Origin: VXMO01 sp965205915
Lineage (GTDB): Bacteria > Chloroflexota > Dehalococcoidia > UBA6926
Direction: 5' to 3'
Length of the DNA stretch: 64,000 nucleotides
NCBI GenBank assembly: GCA_965205915.1
Contig: OZ242191.1
Span: forward strand, 2,294,001 to 2,358,000
Made by a program: the position numbers and the translations under genes. Shown here piece by piece: positions 26,041 through 35,464 of this stretch; position 1 is the stretch's first letter; each line of letters opens with the position of its first letter. The notes below the pieces were generated by a model that worked only from the letters and a program-made list of their open reading frames with translations, was not told the DNA's origin and made no database searches.

Positions 26041-29019
26041 ATGATTCCAGACAATCACGGTTTACATCAACTATTTGAAACGCAAGCCGCCGGCACGCCG
26101 GACGCCACGGCTATACTATTCGGCCACGAACAAATGTCCTATGCCCAACTGAACCAATCGACGGATGCGCTGGGAGCCTACCTTCGAAGCTGTGGTGTCG
26201 GCACGGATGACCCTGTGGGCATTTTCATGGATACCTGCCCCGAATATATCGTCAGTGCCATTGGAACCCTGAAGGCCGGCGGGGCCTTCATGCCCATGGC
26301 CGTTGACTCACCTGAACCCTTGCTGCAGGGCATGGTGTCGGAGTCGCAGCCGAAGGTCGTGCTCACCAAAGAGCAATACGTCCCCAAGCTCAGTGGCTTC
26401 ACCGGGACTCGCATATTGCCCATCGACAGTGACCGGTCCTGGCAGAGCTACGAGGGCGAAATCCATGTGGCGCGCGTTGCCAGCGACGATCTGGCATTCG
26501 TCCCCTATACATCCGGCACCACCGGAGACCCGAAAGGCGTGATGCTGACTGGCGGCGCCGTCGTCTCCTCCTACTCCGCCAGGTACGAATACAGCTCATA
26601 TGGAGTCGGGGATAGGGTCGGCTGCAACATCTTCTTCCCCTGGGAGTTCCTGCGCCCGCTGTTGAAGGGCGGGACAGTGTGCGTGATCCCTGATGAAATC
26701 ATGTATGTCCCGCGGGCGCTCGCCGGGTTTATCTCAGAACATCGGCTCTCCGAGATTCTGTTCACGCCGTCCATGCTGCAGAGTGTCCTGAACTCCGCAG
26801 ACCGTGAGCTGCTGCGGGAGCAAATGTCGTCCCTGCAAGTCGTCTGGCTGAACGGAGAGGTCGTGCCGGTTAGCCTGCTCAAGCAGGCGCTGGAGGTTTT
26901 GCCGCCGTCCACCCGTATGTTCAATACCTACAGCATCAGCGAGACCCACGATGTCTGCACCATTGACCTGACCGATCTGCCCCTGGATGGGATGGATACC
27001 TGCCCGGTGGGTCTTCCGATGGACGGTGTCAAGATCCGTGTACGTCCGGAGGGCCGGTCTGCCCTGGATGCGAGCGGCGTCGGCGAATTGCTCATCGGTG
27101 GCCAGGGACTGGCCCGGGGCTATCTCAAGAGACCCGACCTGGATGCCGATAGGTTCATCACCTGGAATGGTGAGCGCTATTACGCCACAGGGGACCTGGC
27201 AGAGGTTGATCCTGACGGCATGACGACGATAGTGGGTCGGACCGATTCCATGGTCAAGATCCGGGGATACACTGTCTATCTTGGCGCAATCGAAGAGACC
27301 CTGCGCAGACACTGTGATGTCGCGGATGCCGCGGTTGTGGCTGAAACTATGGACGAGACCAGCAAACGGTTGGTGGCATATGTTGTCCGCGGCGCCCATG
27401 CAACATGGAAATTGGACGCCCGAAGCGGGGCGAGCAGGGACCTGCGAAGTCTTCTGGAGCGGTATCTGCCCCTCTACTCCGTCCCCTCCCATTTCATTGA
27501 ACTGGACACCCTTCCGATAAGTCAGCAGACCGGCAAGCTGGAACGCAAGGCCCTGCCCCGGCTGGGTAGTGGGGTATCGGTCGTCAAGCAACGAATAAGA
27601 CTGGCCGAGAATGCCACGGCAACGGAAAGACGCAAGGCCTTGCGAGTAGTGTGGGCCGAAACGCTGGACATTGACCTCGACACACTGGAGGATGACTGGA
27701 ACTTCTTTGATCTTGGCGGCCACTCCCTGGTGGGTATGCTTCTCACAATCGGCATCGAGGAAACATTCGGCATTGAACTCAGCGGGATCGAGGTATATGA
27801 ATATCCCACCATTGGCAAACTGGCGGCATATCTGGAAGATAGAGGATCGGGTATGACATCCACAATTACGCTGGCGGAAGACGCAATCCTGGACTCAGAG
27901 ATTTCACCAAGCGGTGACGCAGGCATTACTCGATTGAGCGAGGCATCCTCGGTGCTGATCACTGGAACGACCGGGTTTCTGGGCGCCTTCCTGCTCGACC
28001 ACCTAGTGCAAACCACGGGGCCGGATACGAGGTTTTACTGCCTGGTACGTGACGGAGACTCTGAGGATGGCGGTGCCACAAACCGAGTACGGGAGACACT
28101 GAAGTTCTACGGACTGCCCAGCCAATCTGCGGATGGTCGGATTATCCCTGTCTCCGGAGACCTTACTCATCCCCGGATGGGACTGGACAGTGACCAGTAT
28201 CACGAGTTGGCCGAAGAGATCGACCTGATATTCCACTGCGCCGCCTCTGTCAACTACGTATACCCCTACTCAGTGGCCAAGCCACACACCGTCGGCGGCA
28301 CTTTGGAAGTGCTCAAATTCGCCTGCACCGGTACGCCAAAGGCAGTGCAATACATCTCATCCAACGGCGTCTTCCCCGGAGGAGATCACACTCCGTACCT
28401 GGAGAACAATCAGATAGACGACTTCGTAGACCGTATGGAGGGAGGCTACAACCAGGCGAAGTGGGCCGCGGAAAGGCTGGTTTGGTCTTCTGTCTCGCGA
28501 GGATTGCCGGTCAGCATTTACCGGCCCGGCAATATAGGCCACAGTAGCCGCACGGGCACAGGCAACCCAAATGACTTCCTGTCGCTAATCATCAAGGCCT
28601 GCGCCCGCTTGGGCAGCGCTCCCCAGGCGCCGGACTGGTTCTTTGAAATGACGCCCGTGGATTTCGTGGTCTCCGCTATCGCCAGGATGGCCGACGGTCC
28701 AGATCACTTGGGCAGGGTCTACAACGTGGTCCAGCAGGACCCGGTTCCGGCAGACCAGGTTTTTGACCGTATGGAACGCAACGGACACATTACGGAGCGC
28801 GTTCCCTTGAAGGAGTGGAAGTCGAGATTGCAAGCAACGGCCGACCACGACGACGACCTGGAGTTGAAGATACTGGTCCGCTCCCTGGACTCAGTAGAGC
28901 CGTATCTGGCGGATACCAGCGTCTACGATATAAGCAAGTTCACCAAGGCACTTTCAGAAATCGGCCTCACAATGCCGAGAGTTGGCGCTGACTACGTGAC
29001 GATGTTCCTGGAAAAGTAA
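26041..29019 (+). CDS. NRPS-like adenylation - carrier - thioester reductase protein
   Basis: This 992-residue single-module enzyme should activate a carboxylic or amino acid with ATP, load it on a phosphopantetheine arm and release it as an aldehyde or alcohol with NAD(P)H. Adenylation domain, residues about 5-500: YTSGTTGDPKGVM (~155), NTYSISETHDVC, YYATGDLAEVDPDG, GRTDSMVKIRGYTVYLG. Carrier domain: FDLGGHSLVGM with the pantetheinylated Ser at about 562. Reductase domain from about 635: VLITGTTGFLGAF and the YxxxK pair Tyr803/Lys807 in GYNQAKWAAE. In the A4 region CNIFFPWEFLRPLLKGG lacks the Asp that holds alpha-amino groups in NRPS domains, so a non-alpha-amino substrate is possible. No condensation domain is present. 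Confidence 0.93.
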   Translation: MIPDNHGLHQLFETQAAGTPDATAILFGHEQMSYAQLNQSTDALGAYLRSCGVGTDDPVGIFMDTCPEYIVSAIGTLKAGGAFMPMAVDSPEPLLQGMVSESQPKVVLTKEQYVPKLSGFTGTRILPIDSDRSWQSYEGEIHVARVASDDLAFVPYTSGTTGDPKGVMLTGGAVVSSYSARYEYSSYGVGDRVGCNIFFPWEFLRPLLKGGTVCVIPDEIMYVPRALAGFISEHRLSEILFTPSMLQSVLNSADRELLREQMSSLQVVWLNGEVVPVSLLKQALEVLPPSTRMFNTYSISETHDVCTIDLTDLPLDGMDTCPVGLPMDGVKIRVRPEGRSALDASGVGELLIGGQGLARGYLKRPDLDADRFITWNGERYYATGDLAEVDPDGMTTIVGRTDSMVKIRGYTVYLGAIEETLRRHCDVADAAVVAETMDETSKRLVAYVVRGAHATWKLDARSGASRDLRSLLERYLPLYSVPSHFIELDTLPISQQTGKLERKALPRLGSGVSVVKQRIRLAENATATERRKALRVVWAETLDIDLDTLEDDWNFFDLGGHSLVGMLLTIGIEETFGIELSGIEVYEYPTIGKLAAYLEDRGSGMTSTITLAEDAILDSEISPSGDAGITRLSEASSVLITGTTGFLGAFLLDHLVQTTGPDTRFYCLVRDGDSEDGGATNRVRETLKFYGLPSQSADGRIIPVSGDLTHPRMGLDSDQYHELAEEIDLIFHCAASVNYVYPYSVAKPHTVGGTLEVLKFACTGTPKAVQYISSNGVFPGGDHTPYLENNQIDDFVDRMEGGYNQAKWAAERLVWSSVSRGLPVSIYRPGNIGHSSRTGTGNPNDFLSLIIKACARLGSAPQAPDWFFEMTPVDFVVSAIARMADGPDHLGRVYNVVQQDPVPADQVFDRMERNGHITERVPLKEWKSRLQATADHDDDLELKILVRSLDSVEPYLADTSVYDISKFTKALSEIGLTMPRVGADYVTMFLEK

Positions 29020-29140
29020 CTGAGGGAAGCCCAGGCAAGATCAGGGGCGCAGCGAAACCCTACCTGCGACGGTACTCACCACGGCCGGACATATAGTGGG
29101 GGCCTCTATCAAAACCGACCGAGTTGTTACGATCCCACCG

Positions 29141-30088
29141 CTATACCCTACGCTTGATCTGATTTGCCACCATGTCGAGGGCCGCTGCGCCACCTTTGGC
29201 CGTGAGTCGCCTAACCAGCAGAGCAGCAGCAACTGCTGGCAGCCCCAGGAAGAAGGCGGTCATCGTGAGAATGGCCATGATAGTCCAGACGTTCATCAAA
29301 TCTGCCGTCAGCCCCAAAGAGGACGAAATCGCCAATGACGAGATTGTCGCTAGGCTCGCTGATAAGAAGATTGGCCATAAGCGGTTCCTAAAGACTCGAG
29401 TTCGGATAGTACTACCAGTCACAATCATCAAGACAGTCAAGGGCAAGAATGCTAGCGAGCCTGCCATCATGATCTGATTGAAAGCTGGCAACTCGTACAG
29501 GCGGTGATCGATCACTACGTAAGTCGACACGATAAGCACACCCAGAGCTGCCAATGCAATCCAAAAGTGAAGGATGCGACGTGCCCAAGAGCGCTTGGAG
29601 TTCAAGTAGAGAGCGAGAAAAGAGATCATCGCCACATTGGAGATGAGCCATTCGTTCAATGCCATGCCTTGGTCACCAAGGATCAACACGTTCATAAAGC
29701 ACAGCGCAGCAATGGCTACGAATCTGTCTCCCGGGCTTCCCATGTGCCTTAGGGACTCACTTCCTCTCTCCGGTCGTGCCGCCAATGAATCACGGGAATG
29801 TGGCCAAGACCAAGCTATGTCGTCCCTCATCCCTCGCACTACGCGCAGTATGATGTGAAAAACTATGGTTTCGGGGCCGTCTCCTTGCCTCCGGTAGTCA
29901 GCGATGTGCTCGTACAAATCCGACTCGATAGTCGCCCGTCGGTCATCGCGTACATCTCTAGGGGCGGCCACAGTGTAAGCCCACGTCCACACCTTGGCGA
30001 ATCGCTTAGCTAGCGGTAATGAGAATGCTCTAAAGGCAATCAACAAGATTACTCCGACCACAGCTTCGCCTGACATTACGTCCCCCAA
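29141..30088 (-). CDS. Membrane protein with N-terminal soluble region, partner of PadR
   Basis: This 315-residue protein has about seven hydrophobic segments from residue 130 on (for example FVAIAALCFMNVLIL, ILHFWIALAALGVLIVSTYVV, MAGSLAFLPLTVLMIV, AILTMTAFFLGLPAVAAALLV). An N-terminal part contains RATIESDLYEHIADYRRQG, a pattern seen in permease-prefix or DUF1700-like proteins paired with PadR regulators. Its ATG lies 13 bases inside the end of the padR-like gene, so the two are coupled. The transport or signalling role is not known. Confidence 0.75.
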   Translation of the reverse strand: MGDVMSGEAVVGVILLIAFRAFSLPLAKRFAKVWTWAYTVAAPRDVRDDRRATIESDLYEHIADYRRQGDGPETIVFHIILRVVRGMRDDIAWSWPHSRDSLAARPERGSESLRHMGSPGDRFVAIAALCFMNVLILGDQGMALNEWLISNVAMISFLALYLNSKRSWARRILHFWIALAALGVLIVSTYVVIDHRLYELPAFNQIMMAGSLAFLPLTVLMIVTGSTIRTRVFRNRLWPIFLSASLATISSLAISSSLGLTADLMNVWTIMAILTMTAFFLGLPAVAAALLVRRLTAKGGAAALDMVANQIKRRV

Positions 30089-30438
30089 ATCGGTTTCAAC
30101 AGATCACTGCCTTTGCAGACGCGCAATTGCGCGTCTGCTGTTTCCCCCGCAGTTGCCCCCGCGGCGGTCAGTTTGTATAGCTTCCTCCGAGGCCGTCCAT
30201 CCTGCGCCGCGACCATGGGGTCTTCCCACCTACTTCCCAGGAATCCGGCCTGCTCCAGCCTTTCAAGAGCACGGTAGAGAGTGCCGTGACCAGTTAGGAG
30301 GCGGGCGTCTGTCTGCCCCTTGATTTCTTTGGCCATCTGGTAACCGTGGAACTCTAACTCTCCAGCGGTCAGGAGCATCAAGGCAGCAGCAAGAATTGAT
30401 TGCTCGATAGGGATGAGGGTGCCTGCTTTCCTTCTCAT
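30076..30438 (-). CDS. PadR-family transcriptional regulator
   Basis: This 120-residue winged-helix repressor contains SILAAALMLLTAGELEFHGYQMAKEI, GHGTLYRALERLEQAGFLGSRWE and GRPRRKLYKLTAAG, the standard PadR helix-turn-helix and wing. The start at 30438 (MRRKAGTLIPIEQ) is preferred; an 18-codon extension would run through the 20-bp palindrome at 30448-30467. It overlaps the downstream membrane gene, the common PadR-effector arrangement, and is probably autoregulated through that palindrome. Confidence 0.9.
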   Translation of the reverse strand: MRRKAGTLIPIEQSILAAALMLLTAGELEFHGYQMAKEIKGQTDARLLTGHGTLYRALERLEQAGFLGSRWEDPMVAAQDGRPRRKLYKLTAAGATAGETADAQLRVCKGSDLLKPIWGT

Positions 30439-30447
30439 GGAGGAAGT

Positions 30448-30467
30448 ATGCGCAGATATCTGCGCAT
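30448..30467. promoter_or_regulatory. 20-bp perfect palindrome, probable PadR operator
   Basis: ATGCGCAGATATCTGCGCAT is a perfect dyad ending 10 bases before the padR-like start codon. Its size and position fit a dimer-binding operator that would block transcription or initiation of the padR-membrane gene pair. Confidence 0.65.
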
Positions 30468-30723
30468 TGTCAACCGTGACGTCTAACAGCACTCAACTTG
30501 GCCTACAACCACAACCCCTGTTTGCCCGACATCAACTCCCTTTAAGGCACTCTAGTATTTGAACAAGGGGAGGCCGGAAGGGATGTCTGCGGGACGCGGC
30601 ATTGTCGGAGCCTGGCTTGGTTGTCGACGGTCTGTGTTGGGAGCCTACTGCAAGTCCAGCCGCACCGTTAGAGTGAACGTTCTCGATTTCGACCAGAGTG
30701 GTAGGCCGATACCCTTTGGTAAC

Positions 30724-30760
30724 GCGAACTGAGCGGGTGTTTCAGTTTGAAGTGGTGTGG
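30724..30760 (+). repeat. Dispersed 37-bp repeat, copy A
   Basis: The sequence starting GCGAACTGAGCGGGTGTTTC matches 55675-55711 in 36 of 37 bases, same orientation. Inside it AACTGA and TCAGTT form a 6-bp stem around a 9-base loop. Both copies are in intergenic DNA. Confidence 0.75.
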
Positions 30761-31074
30761 GTAGAGATGGTTGGTCGGCTAAACAGAAGTTGAATCCGCG
30801 AGGCTCCCCGTGTGAGGGAAACGCTATGCCAAGCCGAGCCGAACGCCGGTCAACTCGATGTGAGGTGACGACGGTATTCTTGCTCGCGACCTGGCGTTGA
30901 TTCAACGCCCTACTCTCGACGTGTCGTTGCTGCGACAGGCCGCAGGCTGCCGCGAATAGCCATGGCCGGCAGGGCAGCTAAAGTCCCCCCCCGATCCGTT
31001 TGCGGCCCGCAGTCCCGCTATCCCTCCGGTCGATCCACTTGCGGCAGAAGATTGGCGCATTTGGATTCGCGGTA

Positions 31075-31106
31075 GACGGACATGTGATAGTGACGACATG
31101 TCCGTC
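31075..31106. repeat. Inverted repeat, 11-bp arms
   Basis: GACGGACATGT (31075-31085) and ACATGTCCGTC (31096-31106) are perfect complements with a 10-base spacer. There is no adjacent T run, so it is more likely a protein site or RNA hairpin than a terminator. Confidence 0.55.
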
Positions 31107-31175
31107 AAGATTTCCCTGCCCAAGAAGGGGGAGTGACGTACGTGTTGGGAGAGGCTCCCTGCTAAAGCAACCCGT

Positions 31176-33644
31176 TCACTCGCTGAGAAGCACGGTGGGA
31201 AGCGCTTTCTTAATGGTCCTGGCGAGCGAGAGGGTCTTTCCTCGGACGCGGACGCTCTTGCCTTCGAGAACGTTTCGCCAGTTTGTGGGGTAGCCGTCGG
31301 GTAGACGGAGCGTCGGTCTTTTTGAAGCGTTGGGGTTTGGGACAACGCGGCGACCTGGCGCCCGATACGTTAGGCGCGGCGCGAGGATAATCAGCCACCG
31401 GTCCTCGTGGCGTCTGGCGAAGGCCGTCACGCCACCCGCCCCGTCGCCTGACGCCTTTAGCGGGGGATACTCCCCCTGTTCGAATAGGTCAGGGAGTTGC
31501 TGGCGCAATTGCAGCATCCGCCACGTCACGAATTCCTTGGCGGGACTTCCGCCCGGTGATCGAACAAATCGGCGCAGAGATAGTTCGCCCCGGCTTTCAA
31601 GATCATCCAGAACACGGCTCCGTTCGACAAAATCTACCGGACGTCGGTTGTCCGGATCGACAAAGCTGAAATCCCGAGCCTCCTGCCCTTGATAGATGTC
31701 CGGCGTTCCAGGAGTCGCGATCTTCAAAACGACCTGGCTCAAGGATTTGGCCAGAACCGCCTTGTCCATCTCCTGGACAAATCGGCCAAGATCCTTGCGG
31801 AGCGCCTCCGCGCCAGGATTCGTTGCCAGCCAATCAACGAACCCGACGATGGCCCCCTCGTAATCTGCATTCGTGGAGATCCATGACGTAGCGTCTCCGG
31901 CCTCCCGAACAGATTTCAGCAGGTAGGCTACCAAGCGTTCGCAATAGTCGGTGAAATCCGTCATATCTGACGGTCATCCGCCTACCGCTGATTGCCACAA
32001 GTAGTATTCAGTGTTGGCATCAACGGAAGGGGCGTCGCCGTTTCGCGCCGGTGTCGACCACCGGTTCACCTGCGTCTCCCACTGTCGAGGCATCTCAGAA
32101 AGGACGGCAAGCCGCGCGCGCATGTCTTCGGAGCGCTTTGTGTCGTGCGTCGACGTGGCGTTCATTGAGTGCGGTTGTGTGTGTGACCGACGCCGGAGGA
32201 AGCGATGGAACTCAGTCTGCGTTGCGGCGCCCGCGTGGCCGCCAACCTCATTCAGAGAGATGAGCCGGTTGTAGCGGTAGAAGGCCGAATCCTCCAACCC
32301 CTTGGCCATCGCCGCGCCCGTAAGCTGCTGCCACTGCATGGCGAATTCCAGCGCCTCTGCATCGTCGTCGGCTCGCATGAGCAGCGAGCGCAAAGTCTCA
32401 ATGGAATCGGCGTGAGCCCCTCGTCCCAGTGCCTGCCGGGCGGCATCATCAAGATAGTGGGCATCCTGCCGCGTGGTCCCGGTGGGCGCGATGTACGTGC
32501 GGTACACGGGCAGACATGCCGAGAGCTCGATGATCGCTTCCGCCGCCACGCCCTCTGAAATGCGGCCGCCGACCGCAGCCGCGAAATTCGCCGCCAGACC
32601 ACGGATCTCTCTTTGGAACCGTGATCGGAGCGCCGCGCGTTTGCGTTCATAAACAATGTCGCCGAACGATGGCGATCCGCCTATAAAGCCGTTATACGCG
32701 CGGTCAAGTTCGGGCATCCCGCGACCGTCAACCAATAATTCGTTGGCGACGCCCAGTCAGTCGTAGCCTGTTGAGCCGGACACGGGCCAATCGGCCGGCA
32801 ACTCCTCACCCGGAGCCAGTACCTTTTCCACAACAATGTACGGAACAAAGCCCGCGGCCTCAGTGGCTCGATTCCGTAGCCGATGCAGGTATGCGGCCGG
32901 ATCGCGCAGCCCGTCAATGTGGTCCACGCGCAAACCCTGAACCCTCCCTTCCGCTAACAGCCGGAAGTACAGCGCATGAGTCGCCTCGAACACGGCGGCG
33001 TCTTCAACCTTTACGCCGATGAGGTCATCTATCTCAAAGAAGCGCCGGTAATTGGAAGTCTCCTCTCTCCAATAGGACAGGCCGTAGTACTGCTGGGCGA
33101 GAACACTGCGGATTTCGTTGCCGTTCGTGCCCGACGCCAGCGGGAATTGCGTTCCGCCCACCTTTATCGAGGCCCCGTCAAAACTCACGTCGCCATCCGC
33201 AATAGCTTGATCGAGCGGGCGACCCAGGATGGGCAATACAATCTTGCCGCCCTCTGATTCCCAGTCGATGTCAAAGAAGTTTGCGTAGCGGGATGCTCGC
33301 CCATTAGCCAGGACATCACGCCACCATGGATTGTCGATACTGACCGCCATGTGGTTCGGCACGATGTCCAGCAGCAGCCCCATGTCGTGGGCAGTGAGAG
33401 CGGCGGTCAGGCGGCCGAAATCCTCGTCTGTCCCCAACTCCGGGTTGAGTCGGGTAGGGTCGATTACGTCGTATCCATGGGTGCTCCCGGGACGCGCAAC
33501 TGTCAGTGGCGAAACATACAGATGTGATATTCCCAGCTTGGCCAGGTAGGGCACGATTCCAAGCGCCTCGGAAAATCCAAACCCCTGATGCAGCTGCACA
33601 CGGTAGGTGGCCCTTGGCACGCTCCTGGAGACGATTCTTGTCAA
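31176..33644 (-). pseudogene. treY: Maltooligosyltrehalose synthase, two in-frame stops
   Basis: TreY isomerises the terminal alpha-1,4 bond of maltodextrin to the trehalose linkage. The whole gene is in one frame but interrupted by TGA at 32757-32759 and TGA at 31974-31976. N-terminal piece: TYRVQLHQGFGFSEAL, YVSPLTVARPGSTHGYDV, LLDIVPNHMA and GLRVDHIDGLRDP. Middle: YRTYIAPTG, RYNRLISLNEVGG, STHDTKRSEDMRAR. C-terminal: DFSFVDPDNRRPVDF. Each TGA falls where the family carries an aromatic residue or Trp: after GSTGYD, and in AVGG-x-PSD (usually GAWP). The start TTG at 33644 overlaps the treZ stop. Either a nonsense-mutated gene or a local sequence error. Confidence 0.85.
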
Positions 33645-35464
33645 CTAAGCCCTCGGCCCAACAACACGACGCTGCGACCGCGAACAGTGAGACTGGCCCC
33701 CCGGGCAAGCGGAGGAGTCCGGCTTGAACCGCCCCACTCATCGGCGGAGGAATCGAGCATGACCTGTCCGGCGACGCCGTCGAGACTGATCTCTTCCGTG
33801 TCGTTAGCAGAAAAGCAGAGCACGAGAGTTGCGCCCTGCGTATCTGACCCGTATTCAACAACAATCATCTTCTCTGAATCGTGTACCGACACGCGCCTTT
33901 GTTCTTCCATCCTTGTGGCGCGAATTCTGCCACGCAGTCGCAGCAACTCAGCATAGAAGGCATGGGTCGTCCGGCGCGAAATCAAGGACCGATCCAACAT
34001 GGCCGACGCAAAGGTTGCGGCGTCCGAGGGGTCAGGGAGTTCGTCCGAGACGGCGTCCATGTTGAACTCTCGCCTTCAGCCCTCGCGAACCGCGCGCTGT
34101 AGGTCTTCATCAGAGTGGTCGATGAAATACGGGAAGGGCGCCGTTTCGCCATATTCTTCACCCATAAACAACAGCGGAATGAAGGGAGACAGGAGATACG
34201 CGCCGGCGACCAACCTCTGCTCTTCGGGTCCAACAAGCTGAGTCAGCCGTTCGCCGTATGGACGGTTGCCGATTTGATCATGATTCTGCGAGACGACGAC
34301 GAAGCGCTCTGCCGACTCTCCCAGCGCGGATGCGCCATGCCGCCTACGACGGAAACCCGAATACTCTCCGGTGTAGGCAAACCCCTGCTCATAGCACTTC
34401 GCGAGCTGCTCCAACGCTCCATAGTCAGCGTAGTAGCCATCCCGCTCTCCCGTGAGGAGCGTATGCAAGGAACGGTGGAAATCGTCCGTCCAAACCGCGT
34501 TCATCCCGTACCCGCCACGGTCCCGCTCCCTGATCAGCCGAGGATCAGTGTCTGAGCTCTCCGCAATCAGGTAGATGTTGCGCCCCGTCTCCAGTGCCAG
34601 AGAGCCAACGCGGTCTCCAAGTTCTTCAATGAACCTGTACGCCGTGTGGTCCAGTATGGCGTGGACAGCATCAAGCCGCAGGGCATCAATGTGACAATCG
34701 CGCAGCCACCACAGCGCATTCTCGATAAAGTAATTCCGAACCCCGTCACTGCCGGGGCCGTCGAAATTCATGGCTGCTCCCCAGGGAGTGTTGTACACAT
34801 CAGTGAAATAGTGTCCGACATTGCCTGCGTAGTTACCCTCTGGCCCCAGATGGTTGTAGACAACGTCCAGGACAACTGCGAGTCCGTTCAAGTGGCAGGC
34901 ATCGACCAGCCGGCGCAGCCCGTCCGGTCCCCCATATGAGTTCTGCGCGGCGTATGGATAGACCCCGTCATAGCCCCAGTTTCGCTCCCCGGGGAATTGG
35001 GCCACCGGCATTAATTCAATGGCCGTGACTCCAATCTCTTTCAACTCCGCGATGTGTTCTACTACGCCGTCAAACGGGCCCTCGGGAGTGAATGTCCCAA
35101 CGTGCAGCTCATACAGCACGTAATCGCGCAGAGGAATGCCCAACCGGTCGCCGTCGTTCCAGTCGTAGGAGGGATCAACAACCTCCGACGCCTCATGCAC
35201 GCCATCAGGTTGGGATCGTGACGCCGGGTCAGGTTTATCGGATCCGGCGATTCTAAACTTGTAACGCTGTCCGGGCGCCACGTTCTCCACAGTCCGTGCA
35301 TAGTAGCCGGTTGGCAGCGGTTCGAGGCTAACGACACGACTTGGCGGCCCATCGGCGGCGTTTACCAGGACGACATCGACATCCTGCGCATCAGGCGCCC
35401 AAACGCTGAAGCGACAACGTCCGTCTCCCAGGTAAATTGCGCCGGGCTGAGGGGCGTCCGTCAA
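33641..35464 (-). pseudogene. treZ: Maltooligosyltrehalose trehalohydrolase, one in-frame stop
   Basis: TreZ releases trehalose from maltooligosyltrehalose made by TreY. The N-terminal 462 residues hold the carbohydrate-binding and GH13 domains: YELHVGTFTPEG, LDVVYNHLGPEGN, ALRLDAVHAI (nucleophile Asp), YLIAESSDTDPRL (acid/base Glu) and VVSQNHDQIGNRPYG. A TGA at 34076-34078 then stops the frame in VREG-x-RREF, where the family usually has Arg (CGA to TGA would explain it). The same frame continues for about 144 codons as the C-terminal beta domain to 33641. Start TTG at 35464 overlaps the glgB stop. Catalytic residues precede the stop, so partial activity cannot be excluded. Confidence 0.85.

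Larger units (their letters stand above)
30468..31175. other. Gene-free stretch with a dispersed repeat and a long inverted repeat
   Basis: I see no gene here. It holds copy A of a dispersed 37-bp repeat (30724-30760) and an 11-bp inverted repeat with a 10-base spacer (31075-31106), and it lies downstream of the treY remnant. Short frames are not family-like. Confidence 0.5.

Noticed and set aside
26734..27723. 329-residue antisense frame inside the adenylation domain
   Set aside because: Shadow frame opposite conserved motifs with no recognisable domain.
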